Below, one piece after another: positions 1 to 11,686 of a stretch of 64,000 nucleotides of DNA. The DNA is taken from contig CM064512.1 of the NCBI GenBank assembly GCA_032716605.1, forward strand, positions 23,809,810-23,873,809, in the 5' to 3' direction. Position 1 is the first letter of the stretch. Each line of letters begins with the position of its first letter. Made by a program: the position numbers and the translations under genes. Source of the stretch: Paralithodes platypus. Taxonomy: Eukaryota > Arthropoda > Malacostraca > Decapoda > Lithodidae. The notes under the pieces are model-generated. The model saw nothing but the letters and a program-made list of their open reading frames with translations. It did no database searches and was not told where the DNA came from.

Positions 1-149
1 ACATATATTTATTCATCTTTTTATTTATCTATCTCTCTACCGTATTCCCCTTGCTTATGATGGGTACATAATTATTAATTATGCGGACGGTTTAGTAGTC
101 ATTATCTGTGATATCTGAGAAGAGCAGACCTCGTAGCTCATACTGGGTC

Positions 150-722
<573 letters not shown>

Positions 723-743
723 ACACACACATACACATACTCA

Positions 744-797
<54 letters not shown>
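723..797. repeat. (CA)n microsatellite
   Basis: An imperfect CA tract with a pure core at about 748-795. The frames across it (Thr-His and Cys-Val repeats) are not genes. Confidence 0.95.
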
Positions 798-798
<1 letters not shown>

Positions 799-894
799 AC
801 AATCACACACATACACAAACACACCAGAGCCATTTCATCAGTAGATTTTCATTAGAGTTTGGTGTCCGCTATCACTTATAAAGCTATGTTTAGT

Positions 895-1930
895 TAGTTG
901 TCTACACCAATTAGTACAAGTGAGTACAAAGAAAAATAAGGAACAACAGAATCGATATAAGGACCCTTACGAAGCTGCTCGAAGCTAATCCTATGTGAAA
1001 GCAAGAGATTAACACAGTATAAAGTGGTAAGCGCAGTTAATTGGGGGTTAAGAGCAAGATATTTATCTAGACGATTTTTGAATATTTGAAAACTACTACA
1101 TTCCATGACACTGCTAGGGAGTCCATTACATAAGTTGACCACTCGATTACAAAATATAGTCTTCGTCTCATGTGAGTGAAAAAGCTTTCCAATTTTCTTA
1201 CAACAATTTGCTTTATATAATTTGAGTGATCAATTGTAAAGTATTTGTTGACATCCATATTGTCAATACCTTTAATTGTTTCAAACACTTGAATAATGTT
1301 CACTTCTAGCCTGCGGTTTGTTAAACTAAAACTAATTGAACTCTATTAGACGTTCTTCTTAGTCTAGGAATAATTAGTGTTACTCTCTGTTGTTCTCTCC
1401 AGTTTATCTATGTCCTGTTGATGATATGGACACCAAAATTGTTACACAGTATGCCAGATGGGGGCGAACCAAACAATTATATTAATTGCGAATAATATTT
1501 TCGGATTTGTATTCAAACATCTTCCAATGAAGCCAAACATTTTGCTTGCTTACTTAAGTACATCGGTACATTGTTACTTGATATTTTAGCCTAACTTGAT
1601 TTATTTGTCAGTGTTTTGCAGTTGTTTACCATTCACTGAGTAGTTTGATTTTTTATTATTGTATCCTATATGTAGTACTTTACATTTATCGGTATTGAAA
1701 CTAATTTGCCAGGTTTCGGCCAAATTTGCTAATTTACCTAAACAATTTCGGATCTGAAAATGCAAGGGAGATACAATTATGTTCGCTATTTTGGTATCGT
1801 CTGCTAATTTTGAAAAAATATAGGAAAGGTCATCGTCGATATCAATGGTACAAATTAAGATAATAACAAATCCGAACACTGATCCCTGGGGCACACCACT
1901 TGTGACATTATTCCAGTCTGAGGCTTTAAC
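895..1930 (-). pseudogene. CR1-type LINE fragment, 3' part of reverse transcriptase
   Basis: Minus-strand remnants of a CR1-clade reverse transcriptase in at least three frames. From the 5' side one reads PQGSVFG (RT motif 4) and then LADDTK (catalytic Asp pair) around 1800-1890, then WQISFNTDKCKVLHIGYNNK near 1700, and the terminal VNLCNGLP and FKNRLDKYLALNPQLTA near 1060-1140. The order and wording match the longer CR1 copy at 4443-9094, which has WNGLP and FKLRLDKYLASNP at the same places. Stops and frameshifts are numerous, so it is a dead, 5'-truncated copy. The 3' end near 905-925 carries short TACAAGTGAGTACAAAG-like repeats, as CR1 tails do. Confidence 0.85.
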
Positions 1931-2310
1931 ATTTATAACTACTCATTGTTTACGCCCTTACGGGTATAATTATGACCCCACTGTAAATACTTAATTCATA
2001 AGCTGCGCAACTATGGTATTTGAAAGTGCCCGCTATGCTTAGGTATTCTCATTCATTCCTGACTAAAATCATCAATTTACCATAAATATAATTATTACTT
2101 ATCCATATGCGCCTATTTTACTTTTAATATGAACATATGGACATTGGAAAGCAATAAAATAAGTGGTAACAGCAATTGGCTGGTGAAAATCGTATATTTT
2201 AGCCCTGTGGTCGTAATCTGACCTTGACCGGCAAGAGAAAAACACCCTCACTCTCTTTTGTTTCGGATGGTACTGAGCACAATTGGAGCTCTCGACTGGC
2301 TTAGAGGGTC

Positions 2311-2313
<3 letters not shown>
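1931..2313. repeat. Diffuse interspersed repeat, partly shared with 30600-30785
   Basis: No coding signal. The part at about 2040-2275 resembles 30600-30785 in the same orientation: both contain an AATAAGTGG block, then TGGTGAAAATCGTA, then a GGTCGTA block and an ACACCCTC or ACACTCTC end. I could not find convincing terminal inverted repeats, so the class is unknown; an old MITE is possible. Confidence 0.4.
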
Positions 2314-2348
<35 letters not shown>

Positions 2349-2415
2349 ACAATGAACGGAGGAATGAACGCACAGATAAAACAAAAAGGTCCATGTGCCT
2401 AAAGGCATTCTCCAT

Positions 2416-3833
2416 TCATAAAATGTTTGTAACAACTGGATTTAAACATTTGTAGATAGTAAGTTCGTGGAAAGCAATTCGAGGGAAGTGAATTCCAAAG
2501 AGTAGTAGCTCTGGGGATAAATTAATTCTGATAAACAGAAGTTCTGCATTGTGGAGGAGAAAGTGTAAATTCATGGACGCTCTCAGCTGCCCTAGTTCTA
2601 CGGGGAAAGATGTGGAGAGGCGGCACAATTGAAGCAAGTTCCTCGGAACAATTGCTGTGAAAATATCTGTAGAATAATGCAAGGGATGCAACGTTTCTTC
2701 GTATGGATAATGTAGGAAGGTCCTGTGTGATTGCAGGGTTATTGATTAATCTAATAGATTTATTTTGAATTTTGTCCAACTGCCTCAATGCAACCTCCAC
2801 TTCCACCCCACAGAGGTGAACAGTAATCCATCTGAGAACGCACATGACTTTTATATATTACGGCCAACTGCTCGTCAGTGAAGAATTCTCGAACTCTGTA
2901 CAGGAGTCCCAGTTTTTTAGAGGCATTCTTAGCAATGCTTCTAACATAATGTGTCCAGCTCAAGTTAGTAGTTAATGTTACACCGAGAATGTCAATACTA
3001 GGGGAAGTGGGAATATTTACATCATTAAAAAATATATGGGAGTCAGTGAGATTCTGTCGGTTAGAAAATTGAATGCTCTTGGTTTTCTGTGCATTAAAGG
3101 AAACTAGATTCTTTTGTCCCCATTCATTAATTCTAGAAAGGTCCTGGTTCAGAGAAATTGCAGTGTTTATTTTTGAATTTATAAGATCGGGTTGGGTGAA
3201 CGAATTGGTAAATGTGAAGGAACTGTGGAGTGTTGAGTCATCTGCGTAGGAATGTATTGGATTATGAGTGGTAGATAATATGATATCATTGATATGAATG
3301 AGGAAAAGAGTTGGGGCCAAAACTGATCCCTGGGGAACACCAGCATTTATTGAGTGAAATTGAGAATAAAGGCCATCTACCATTACACATATTTTTCTGT
3401 TATGAAGATAAGAAGAAATTAGTGGAACTAATGATGCAAGGCCGTAGTGTAACATCTTCGACAATAAGGATTGATGCCAGACTCTATCAAATGCCTTTGA
3501 TATATCCAGTGCTATTGTATGTGTTTCACCATGTTGGTCTGTAGCTTGGTTGATTTGATGCGTAAGAAGGCAAAGAATGTCTGCAGTTGATCGACATCGT
3601 CTAATACCATATTGCCTATCACTGATTAATTTATTATTCTCAAGATGCTTAATTATGTGATTATTTAATATAATTTCAAAGACTTTACCAAGAGTGGAAG
3701 TTATAGCTATTGGCCTGTAGATTGATGGATCTGAAGAGGCACCTTATTTAGGAACTGGATGGATGTTTGCCTCTTTCCAGGGTACTGGGAAGCATGAGGT
3801 ATGAGTACACAGACGGAAAAAAATTGCCAATAC
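2416..3833 (-). pseudogene. Family J reverse transcriptase, core and C-terminal region
   Basis: The minus strand encodes RT blocks in order: NYRPIA-like motif, LDISKAFDRVWH (first catalytic Asp), [12 protein letters not shown] (motif 4) and HSYADDST (catalytic YADD) near 3235. These are followed by the thumb-like LGVTLTTNLSWTHYVRSIAK and a C-terminal WNSLP-type ending near 2480. A nonsense change (AAA to TAA) near 3748 is visible by comparison with the plus copy at 43535-45051, and a frameshift near 2760-2845 breaks the C-terminus. The protein would have been cytoplasmic RT for target-primed reverse transcription. This copy cannot make it. Confidence 0.85.
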
Positions 3834-4315
3834 CCTCCAGCCCCGGCTACGCATTACATAAATATTCCCCGAAACCCGGGTGTTTTGGCCGAAAAACGTC
3901 TAGGCTAGGCTACCGTATATTTGTTAATCTGACTGCTTCCCGCATTCCTGCGCATCCCCAAGCGTAGCTGTGTTATTTACCTGTAGAATGGCATTAAGTA
4001 GAGCTCTCTAAGTCAACTGGTTGAGTTGTGATGATGATTTCATTGGAGAGAACTTTATGGCCAAAACAGCCACTTTACACTACTTTTCGATACTTAACAA
4101 CAACATACAGGCACACACGGACAAGCGACGCTCTCCTTCTTGTGGCCGGAGATGCGAGGCGTCGGTCCAGTCCGGCTGTTGTTTACATGCGTCGGACCGA
4201 CGCCTCGCACACGAAGCTCACAGGCTTTCAACCACTGGGCGTTCAAGAGCCCTTCCGGGTACCTGTTATATGCTTTTTTATGGGCGTTCAAGAGCCCTTC
4301 CGTGGTCAGAGGGTT
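3834..4315. mobile_element. Unclassified ~480-bp insertion inside family J
   Basis: This segment interrupts family J between PPIVF (right side, reading minus) and the FFRLCTHTSCF block (left side). It has no credible protein. It contains a direct repeat, GGGCGTTCAAGAGCCCTTCC, at about 4228-4247 and 4282-4301, and ends at GGGTTAA (4311-4317), the same terminal sequence seen at the TTAA-flanked MITEs elsewhere in the window. No matching left terminus is visible, so assignment to a TTAA family is only a guess. Some 45 bp of J appear to be missing at the site. Confidence 0.45.
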
Positions 4316-4442
4316 AAATACTATTGGAGGAAATTCATCTGGACCAGGAGCCTTATCTACTGAGAGATTCTGCAAAATAGTTTTGACATGTCTGGTGTGG
4401 ATCTTAAGTGAGGGAATTTCAGGCGAATTAAAATTAAGTACA
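4316..4442 (-). pseudogene. Family J reverse transcriptase, N-terminal block
   Basis: The minus strand reads NFNSPEIPSLKIHT and then SVDKAPGPDEFPPIVF, the conserved start of LINE reverse transcriptases (the K-A-x-GPD block). It is cut off on the 5' side by the 3' end of the CR1 element and on the 3' side by the 480-bp insert, so only about 42 codons remain. Confidence 0.8.
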
Positions 4443-4665
4443 AAGGAGTACAAAGGAAATCAAGCAACAACAGATCTAGTGACCCTTCTAGGTTGCTTGT
4501 CCTCCAAAACACTGAGGATCAAGTGTCCAAACAGTGGTTTAGAGTGGGTAAGGGAACATTGGAAAGGGAATTACTGCCCTGGAAATAATGTCCGTGGCAG
4601 GATTAGGAAGTTAGTAGAGGACAGATGGGTTAGTAACTGAGGGGGGATAAAATAAAGTTATTCAT

Positions 4666-7480
4666 TTACAAAACGCAGTCAGTCGCGGGTTTGATGCGAG
4701 ATATTTGTCTAGGCGGAGTTTAAATGAATCAACGGTGATTCAGTCTATAACGTTTCGGGGAAGCCCATTCCACAAGTTGACAACTCGATTGAAGAAGAAA
4801 TTCTTAGATTCGTGCGAGTTAAAAGATTTACCAATAATTTTGTAACCGTTTCCCCGCGTGTAATTAGATTGGTCGATAGTGAAGTACTTAATACAGTTCA
4901 TATTGTCGATGCCTTTGATGATTTTGAACACTTGAATTAAGTCACCTCTTAATCTGCGCTGGGTTAAAGGAAATAGATTTAATTCTCTAAGACGCTCTTC
5001 GTATGGTTTGTTCTTTAGGCTAGGTATCATTTTGGTAACTCTACGTTGAACTTGTTCTAGCTTGTTTATATCTTTTTGGTAATAAGGGCACCAGGATTGA
5101 ACGCAGTATTCCAGAAGAGGGCAGACTAAGGAATTGTAAAAGGTTAGGATAACTTCTTTGGATTTATGCTCAAATGACCTGCCTATAAAGCCAATTATTT
5201 TGTTTGCCTTCTTAACAACTTCTGAACATTGTTGACTCGGTTTTAGGTTACTCGATATTGTTATTCCCAGATCGGTTTCTCTGTTTACATTCTTAAGCTG
5301 AGTGCCATTCATCGAATAGTTTGCTTTCTCATTTAGGTATCCGATATGTAGTACTTTACATTTATCCGCATTGAAACTCATTTGCCAAATTTGGGCCCAA
5401 CATGACAATTTATATAGATTGTGTTGCATATCGTCAGCTTGTTCTTTTGAGAGTACGCTATTTGCAATTTTTGTATCGTCAGCAAATTTTCAGATTGGAC
5501 AGGTGAGACCCTCATCTATGTCGTTGATGTAAATTAGAAAGATAATTGGTCCTAGTACCGATCCCTGGGGTACCCCGCTACTTACATTGGTCCATTTAGA
5601 TGCCTTACCGTTTATGACTACTCTTTGCTTTCTGTCGCTGAGCCAATTTTCTATTCATTTCAACACACCGTCTTGTATTCCATGCGCTTTTAGTTTTAAT
5701 AGTAAACGTTTGTGGGGAACTTTGTCAAAGGCCTTTTAAAAATCAAGGTATATAATATCTACAGATTTACTCTCATCGTAGAGGTTGAGGATATCGTGGA
5801 AGAAGTCTAAGAGGTTTGTTAAACAGGAACGTTTTTTAGGAAAGCCGTGTTGAGTATCTTTAAGTATGTTATTTTCCTCTAAGTGATTTACGAGTCTGTC
5901 TTGTATGACCGTTTCTAGCATTTTACATACAACTGAGGTTAAGCTAATTGGACGATAGTTACTGGGTAGGGATTTGCTAGCTTTTTTGAATATCGGTGTT
6001 ACGTTGGCTAGCTTCCACTGATCAGGTATAGTTCCAGACTGAAAGGATTTATTGAATAGTAATATCAGTGGTTTGGAGAGCTCATCCTTAGCTTCCTTTA
6101 GAACTCTAGGCGAGATTGTATCAGGTCCAGGCGGTTTATTTACCTTGAGTTTATCTAAACAATTCAATACTTCTCTCTCCGTAACGGTAATATTGCTTAG
6201 AACATCTGAATTATCAATCTGAATCGGCGATGGTGTAGGGATATCACTGAGGTCTTCTGTTGTAAAAACTGATCCAAAGAAGGTATTGAGGGCATTACTC
6301 ATTTGTACTTCGTCTTTGGTGTATTCTCCATATTCATCGACTAACGGTCCAACAGTTGAAGTAACTATTTTTTTCTTTCTGATATAACTATAGAATTCTT
6401 TCGGGTTTGTTTTACTTTGATTCGCAATATGTAACTCTAAGGTCTTTATACTTTGCTTAATTAACTTTTTGGCTTTGCGTCGTAGCTCTACAAATTTCAC
6501 CCGTTCTTCGTCATTTGTGAGGATTTTAATCTATCATTAGCAAATGTTTTAGTAAGCAGGCAGTTTGAAATATCTTTATTCCACCATTTGGGCTTATTAT
6601 TATGGCCTGGACGCCGTATTTTCGATGGTATGGAGTCTTGTACTGCTTTTAGGTAAGTGGTTTCGAATAACTTCCAAGATGTATTTATGTCGTTATTGTT
6701 AATTAAAAAGCTCCAGTCAGTTTCTTTAAACATAGCTCTAAGTTTATGGAAGTTTGCTTTCTTGAAATTAGGGACTTTTTCGATGCTACTATTTGGTTCG
6801 TTACTAGTAAACTTTAAAGTGAAAGTTATCGTACGATGGTCGCTGTTACTGAATTCATCACCAACATTCAAATTCTCTATCAATTCTTCTTTTGTTGCAA
6901 GTACAATGTCAAGAACGTTATTACCATGGGTCGGCATTCGAACAAATTGATAAAGCGAACTCTCTTGCAAGTTCGTATACAAGTCATGTCCGGAGTGTGA
7001 AGTAAGAGTATCGCCCCCCTTGGTCACAGGTAAATTAAAGTCGCCAAAAATTACGGTATCTTGTGAGTTACTTACATCTGCAATTTGTTCGTAAATTTCT
7101 CGGTCAGTTTGCACTGATTGAGCTGGAGGTCTGTATATTAACGCAAGTATTATTCTTGTACCTTTATTATTCTTTATTAGTACAAAAGATGTGTCGACGT
7201 TCACAATTTGAGGTTTTGACAAGAGGGTAGGGTTAAGACTTTCTTTGATATAAAGTAAAACGCCACCTCCATTTCGATTTATTCGGCTTTTCTCAAACAT
7301 TACATAACCGGGAAGTGAATACTCTGCTAAAAAGCCTCTATCTTCTGTATTGAGCCAAGATTCTGTTATGCCAATCACATCATCATTTTCTGTAAACACT
7401 AGCTCCTCTAAATCTGAAAATGTATTGCGTATGCTACGAGCGTTTGCATAGAAAACCTTTAAATTTGTTATTTTAGAACT
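4666..7480 (-). pseudogene. CR1 ORF2: endonuclease-reverse transcriptase, degraded
   Basis: The N-terminal endonuclease/exonuclease/phosphatase domain (about 7470-6510) shows ANARSI, ITESWLN (catalytic Glu), VIFGDFN (GDFN block) and NSDHRTI (SDH block). After a frameshift near 6500-6520 the RT follows: [47 protein letters not shown] near 5480, then CKVLHIG and finally WNGLP and LDKYLASNP, ending at about 4666. Visible in-frame stops include one inside the YLDF-x-KAFDKV motif (near 5733), one before IENW, one before KFADD and one after RNVID. The enzyme nicks target DNA and primes cDNA synthesis from the element RNA; this copy cannot. Confidence 0.9.
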
Positions 7481-7493
7481 CGCGGAACGCTCT

Positions 7494-7980
7494 TTAACCC
7501 TTCTTTAGCGGCGCGCATCATATATCGAGTGAAAGAAATTTGGACTATGTGGCGGCTCACAACATAAGTCGTGTGGCATTTTCAGCACGTAATGTTGCTG
7601 AGAGAGAGAGACAAGTGGTGGCAGGAGAGTAGCGATCGTATGACTGCTCCAGACCACCGCGGTGGACCAACTGACATGAATCCCACACTCCTCCACCCTC
7701 TCACACTCGCTACATAGTGAATTGTGTGGGGAAAGTACCGAATTACATGGTTTTTGCACTCGTGTTGCGCGGTTGTTGCAAGAAAACTAGCGGTCATACA
7801 AGGACCGTTGTGGTGTCATTGGAAAGCTCTGTTTATGCCCTTTCAGGGATAGATACTTGTTTTACGCTCTGGGTCTTATTTAGGCATGAAAATGATCACG
7901 TAAACAGTCCTATTTTGGGTAAAAACACCCCGCTGGTGGCTACATATTATTTACCTCCTAGGCCGCTCGTTAGGTGTTAA
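7494..7980 (-). mobile_element. piggyBac-like MITE, copy 1 (TTAA target duplication)
   Basis: A roughly 480-bp non-coding element bounded by TTAA at 7494-7497 and 7977-7980. One end reads TTAACCCTTCTTTAGCGGC; the other, reverse-complemented, reads TTAACACCTAACGAGCGGC. Three more copies of the whole sequence lie at 15489-15976, 41818-42304 and 60419-60907; this one is inverted relative to them. TTAA duplication and TTAACCC ends are characteristic of piggyBac transposons. There is no transposase, so it is a MITE. It sits between ORF1 and ORF2 of the CR1 element. Short frames inside it are not genes. Confidence 0.9.
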
Positions 7981-8124
7981 TAATATTTTTGGTCCTTGTC
8001 GGATCTACATTTATGTTCATGGCTGTCCTCGGTCCTCTCTGTCTTTGATCCTTATCGCTGGTGGTCCTCGGTTGCCTCTGTTTTTTGCTTGGCGTTGGAT
8101 GATTTATGTCACTGCTGCTTCTTC

Positions 8125-9084
8125 TCAGATGGCGTTTTTTGATCCATGGATGCGGACTGCTTCGTGTAGGAGACGACCCATGCGTGCTGAACCCACAGGG
8201 TTTAGATGAGTGCCATCCTTGCGGAACAGAGTAGGCTGGTTGTAGAAGTTGTCCCAGAGGTTGATGAATTCAACTTCTTCCCTCATACACAAATATTTTA
8301 GTCGGCTATATGTGCTGAAGGCCTTGTCGTAGAATTTGTCAGGTGCGTCGATCTTGGGGAGAATGCCTGAGATGATGATATTCCTTGACTTGTATTTGTA
8401 GTGCTGGATCATCTTGCGATATTTCTCCATCAACTCTTCGGATCTGGTGCGCATGACGTCATTTGAACCAGCATGGATGACAAAAAGGGTATTTTCATTT
8501 GCATCCTTTGTGGTATCTTTGAAGGCTTTCACAATGTCGTCCAGTCCAGCTCCTGGGATGCAAAATCTTTTTTGTCGATTTGGGACTCTGTCGCAGAATT
8601 ATTCGACCTGTCCTCGTAGGATGGAATCCCCAACGAGCCTGGTCTCTTCTGGTTCGTCTTCCATCTCTACCAAGATCTCAAATCTGTTTGACATTGTGAC
8701 TGGTAGATGAGACCTTTTCTGCGTTGGCCGTGCACCGTTCCTCACTGGTGTAAATCCGGAAACCTGTGGTGGCGGGACTCTGCGTACAGGTCGGGGAGAG
8801 GAGTGGGGAGGGGTTGGTACTGTTCGTGCTAGCAGGCTTCTTGCACTAGGAGTGGGGGAGAGACTAAGCTGAACAGGGCGGCTGTCCTGGTTTGAGGTCG
8901 GCTAAGGTTCATCAGAAGCATCTGCTGCAGGTGTTGGATTTTCGGCAGATAACATTGGGGCGGTGATAGATGCTGGAGTTGAAACAATTGGAGTTAGTGA
9001 TACTCCAACGTTGAGTGTTACAAACTCTTGGAGTGATTCCAGCTTTCTGGTGAGGGCGTTGATCTTGTTGTGGGCTTCATCCAA
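8125..9084 (-). pseudogene. CR1 ORF1: coiled-coil/linker plus SGNH (GDSL) esterase domain
   Basis: One frame of about 320 codons with two in-frame stops (TAG at about 8902, TAA at about 8600). Reading minus, the N-terminus is a short helical segment (KINALTRKLESLQEFV), then a Pro/Ser/Arg-rich linker. An esterase domain follows with LVGDSILRG (block I, nucleophile Ser), VIHAGSNDV (block III, Asn) and DGTHLNPVGSARM (block V, Asp and His). These are the SGNH hydrolase signature residues. Esterase domains in CR1 ORF1 are documented in the literature; their role in retrotransposition is unproven, with lipid or membrane interaction suggested. Apart from the stops, the catalytic residues are preserved. 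Confidence 0.85.
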
Positions 9085-9094
9085 TTTTGCTGTA

Positions 9095-10506
9095 CAGGGA
9101 CATCTTGATTTATTTCATCTAAGGTTGAGTTGGTGGAGAAAATATTCGCAAGAAGGTTAGCTTTACCTCGTGGGTCACTTACAAGATTGCCAGTCGGAGA
9201 TTTTAATGGTGGAATGGATGAAGCAGTAGTGAAGTTGGATTTGAATGAGTTAAGAGTAGACCAAAATATTTTGTTATCATTTGGATTATTTAGAAGTTTA
9301 TTTGCCTGCTTGTGGAGAAAGTTTGATTTAGTTAGGTTTAATACAGTTTTGGCATGATTTCTGATGTTTCTATAGTAATTAAAGGCTTCATGTGTTTTTG
9401 ATCTTGTGTATGCATTGTAGGCTATTGCTTTTTGTTCAGTTACTCTAGCACAATTATGGTCAAACCATTTAGGTGAATTAGATCTTTTACTGTACTTTTG
9501 ATGAGGAATAAAAGTTTCCATTCCAAATGTTTACAAAATCTTGTATGTGGCTCAAGGTGGAGTGTGCATCATTAGAAAATAAAGAGGTCCAGGGAATATC
9601 AATAAAGAAACCTTGAAGACCTTCCCAGTCTGCCCTATCATAATGCCATTTAGTCACCAAAACAGGTTCAGAGTGGGAAGGTGTGGTAGGTGATAGACAG
9701 GTAGCCTGTATCAGACAGTGATCAGAAGATCCAAGCGGGGACCTCACTGTAACATCATCATTTTCTGAATTGGTTGTTTAAAATAAGTCCAGTAGGTGGG
9801 AATTATGATTAGGATTATCTGGTACACGGGTGGGTTGGTTGACTAGTTGAGTGAGATTAAATGAGTCTGCAAATAGCTCACATTTAAGACCAGCATCATC
9901 AGTCCTGGCTGAATGAGTGAACCATTCAACATTATGGACATTAAAATCACCCAACACAGTGATTTCAGAAGAAGCATTTAAGTTGAGGACACTGAGTTGT
10001 GAGGACAGAGAATCAAAAAGACTTTGCTCTGGAGGAGTATTTGGGGAACGGTAGATGCAACATATGTATTTAAATTTACCAGCAGAAATTAATTTGTATA
10101 TAGAATAATGAAAATAGGGACAACTGAAACTAGTAACCTCCTCCAGGGCAATTTCAGATTTTGCGAAGCAACATACACCTCCTTTAGGTCTGAAATTTTG
10201 GAGCAGTTGATAACCTGGAAAATTAAATCTAGACGTGTCAGATGTGGATGTTACTTGAGTCTCTGTCAAAAAAAGGAGAGTAGGGGATTCTGCTTGAAGA
10301 AATTGATGTACAGAATTGATGTTAGAGTGAAGTCCCCTTATATTACTAAAGAAAAAGCTGCACCGACGAGCAGCTTTGGGACGTTGCAATGCTCTTGACA
10401 CAGTCGCATGATGACGACCGGGAGGGACCTGTGTCAATGACCCAACCCTGCCGGGAGTGGATATCCGAGGGACCACCAGGTTTGCTCTTAACAATTGTAC
10501 TGCCAT
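9095..10506 (-). pseudogene. Family J 5' region: endonuclease domain and RT linker
   Basis: Minus-strand frames at 9778-10506, 9487-9747 and 9018-9521 together form an endonuclease (EEP) domain and the linker before RT. SNIRGLHSN, LFLTETQV (catalytic Glu), RPKGGVC, CIYRSPNT, VLGDFNVHNVEW and LGSSDHCLI (SDH block) appear in the order usual for LINE apurinic-like endonucleases. The linker reads SPKWFDHNC and STNSTLDEINQ. A stop near 9778 and a frameshift near 9500 break it. The frame continues in family J RT at 4316-4442, on the other side of the CR1 insertion. A possible start codon for the long frame lies at 10504-10506, but the true start of the element is not determined. Confidence 0.83.
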
Positions 10507-10839
10507 ATTTATTAGGTAAGTGTATGGTGTATGGTGTTATGTAGTGGGAAGAGTAGTGTTTTATGGATAGAGGATAGCGATGTAGGGCAATGTCGTGAAG
10601 TTGGATGTGTATGTTATATAAAGAGGTTTTTCCTGATACCCCTGATGTGTGAGGCAGAAAGATATGTATCCAGCTACCAAGGCCTGGGAGAGAAAATGGA
10701 ATTCAGGCTATTCCCTGAGTCTCCCGAAACCTTGGCGGTAGTACTTCCCTGGGCGGGGCTGCCTACCCCTACTACCTACCATACACCCCTCTATCCACCC
10801 CCCTCTCTCTCTCAGCCGTCCTCGCACGAAAATACTTGG
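10507..10839. other. Probable 5' leader of family J, otherwise unassigned
   Basis: There is no convincing gene. By position this is where the 5' untranslated region of the minus-strand J element would lie, but no second 5' copy in the window allows a comparison. Confidence 0.35.
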
Positions 10840-11010
10840 TAAATATCGTGAATAATAGAGAAATACCTGATAATTGAGGAGAGGGGAAAAGGGGGGTGGC
10901 GGAGGGGTGGGGGGGGACACATGTGTAGGAGTGGTAGCAAGTAATAGAGGGGAATTATCTCACCTAATCACAAATTGAGTGCCACTGGGGTGTTTTAAAG
11001 TTTTTTTTTT
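10840..11010 (+). repeat. G-rich interspersed repeat, also at 30890-31080
   Basis: The segment TGATAATTGAGGAG, a G-rich run, then GAGGGGAATTATCTCACCTAAT and GGGGTGTTTT recurs in the same order and orientation at 30890-31080. Both copies end in a T-run. There is no protein. The class is unknown; a shared 3' or 5' tail of an unrecognised element is possible. Confidence 0.55.
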
Positions 11011-11059
11011 TAGGCATTGGATCTTAGGAGTCTGGCCACATTAGCCCAGTAGAACCTCT

Positions 11060-11340
11060 TAAGAGTCTGGCCGCAGTCCAGAGGTATAATTAATGAACAC
11101 ATACACACACGCATATGGTCACTTACACTTGCACATACTCAATACCTGCATTGTTGTACATAATCATTTACATGCAAATATAAACACGCATAAGTGGTCT
11201 CATAATCTCTCCCCCATCCACCCAACATACACACAGACAGACATGCATGCTCAGACATCGACGGTACATGCTCTCTCTGTCATAATTATACAGTACATGT
11301 GCACACACACAAACCCAATACTATTAACCAAACAACAGTC
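11060..11340. other. CA-rich low-complexity stretch
   Basis: Degenerate ACACATACAC-type sequence with no recognisable gene or element end. Confidence 0.5.
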
Positions 11341-11557
11341 ACCTTGATTACATATGGAAATATTAAAATAAATCAGGACCAAAGGGACTTACACTCCTTC
11401 AAAACTGTAAACAGAAAGTGAAATCTCTAATCAAGGGTACAAAACAAGATGAAGAAATCAGGGTAGGAGCCTTTTTCAAAGAGAGTCCCAAAGCAGGACA
11501 CCTTTCGGTAGTAGCATTGGACACAATTAAGACACAATTGCAGAGCAGGGACCCAGT

Positions 11558-11597
11558 TTATTCAACGTTTCGCCATGTAGGCTTCTTCAGGAATAAC
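11558..11597 (-). ncRNA. Hammerhead-ribozyme-like motif of the Penelope-like element
   Basis: Reading minus, the core is CTGAAGA (matching CUGANGA), then a small stem II GCC-TACAT-GGC, then GAAA. The flanks, GTTATTC before the core and GAATAA after it, can pair as stem I, leaving only a very short stem III (the CGTT after GAAA). Minimal hammerheads with tiny stem III are established in Penelope-like elements, where they cleave the element RNA. The motif lies about 90 bases after the endonuclease reading frame, as expected. Cleavage activity cannot be judged from sequence alone. Confidence 0.7.
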
Positions 11598-11686
11598 ATA
11601 CAGTAGGGGAGTACAGTCAACAAAATATATCTCTTACCATAAGGAAACAACACACCAAAAACAAGAGCATGAAATGTTCAAATAAT

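Larger units (their letters stand above)
4443..9094 (-). mobile_element. Nearly full-length CR1-clade LINE with esterase ORF1
   Basis: A 4.65 kb minus-strand CR1 element (about 4.16 kb without its MITE) inserted in family J. It carries ORF1 (8125-9084) with an SGNH esterase domain and ORF2 (4666-7480) with endonuclease and RT. Its 3' end near 4443-4470 carries short tandem repeats (CTTTGTACTC, CTTTGTACTT) rather than poly-A, as in CR1. CR1 elements with esterase-containing ORF1 are an established group. Both frames carry stops, so this copy is inactive. A TTAA-flanked MITE sits between the two ORFs at 7494-7980. Confidence 0.88.
2314..10510 (-). mobile_element. LINE family J, minus-strand copy split by other insertions
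   Basis: A non-LTR retrotransposon of I/Jockey-like type (exact clade not assigned), lying on the minus strand. It ends in a poly-T run at 2314-2342, the poly-A tail of the minus copy. Its pieces are the RT and C-terminal region at 2343-3833, the RT N-terminus at 4316-4442 and the endonuclease region at 9095-10506. The gaps hold a 480-bp unclassified insert (3834-4315) and a CR1 element (4443-9094). The protein reads across the CR1 gap, with DINQDVPV on one side and LNFNSPEIP on the other, so the CR1 insertion is later. A second copy on the plus strand lies at 43535-45051. Confidence 0.85.
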
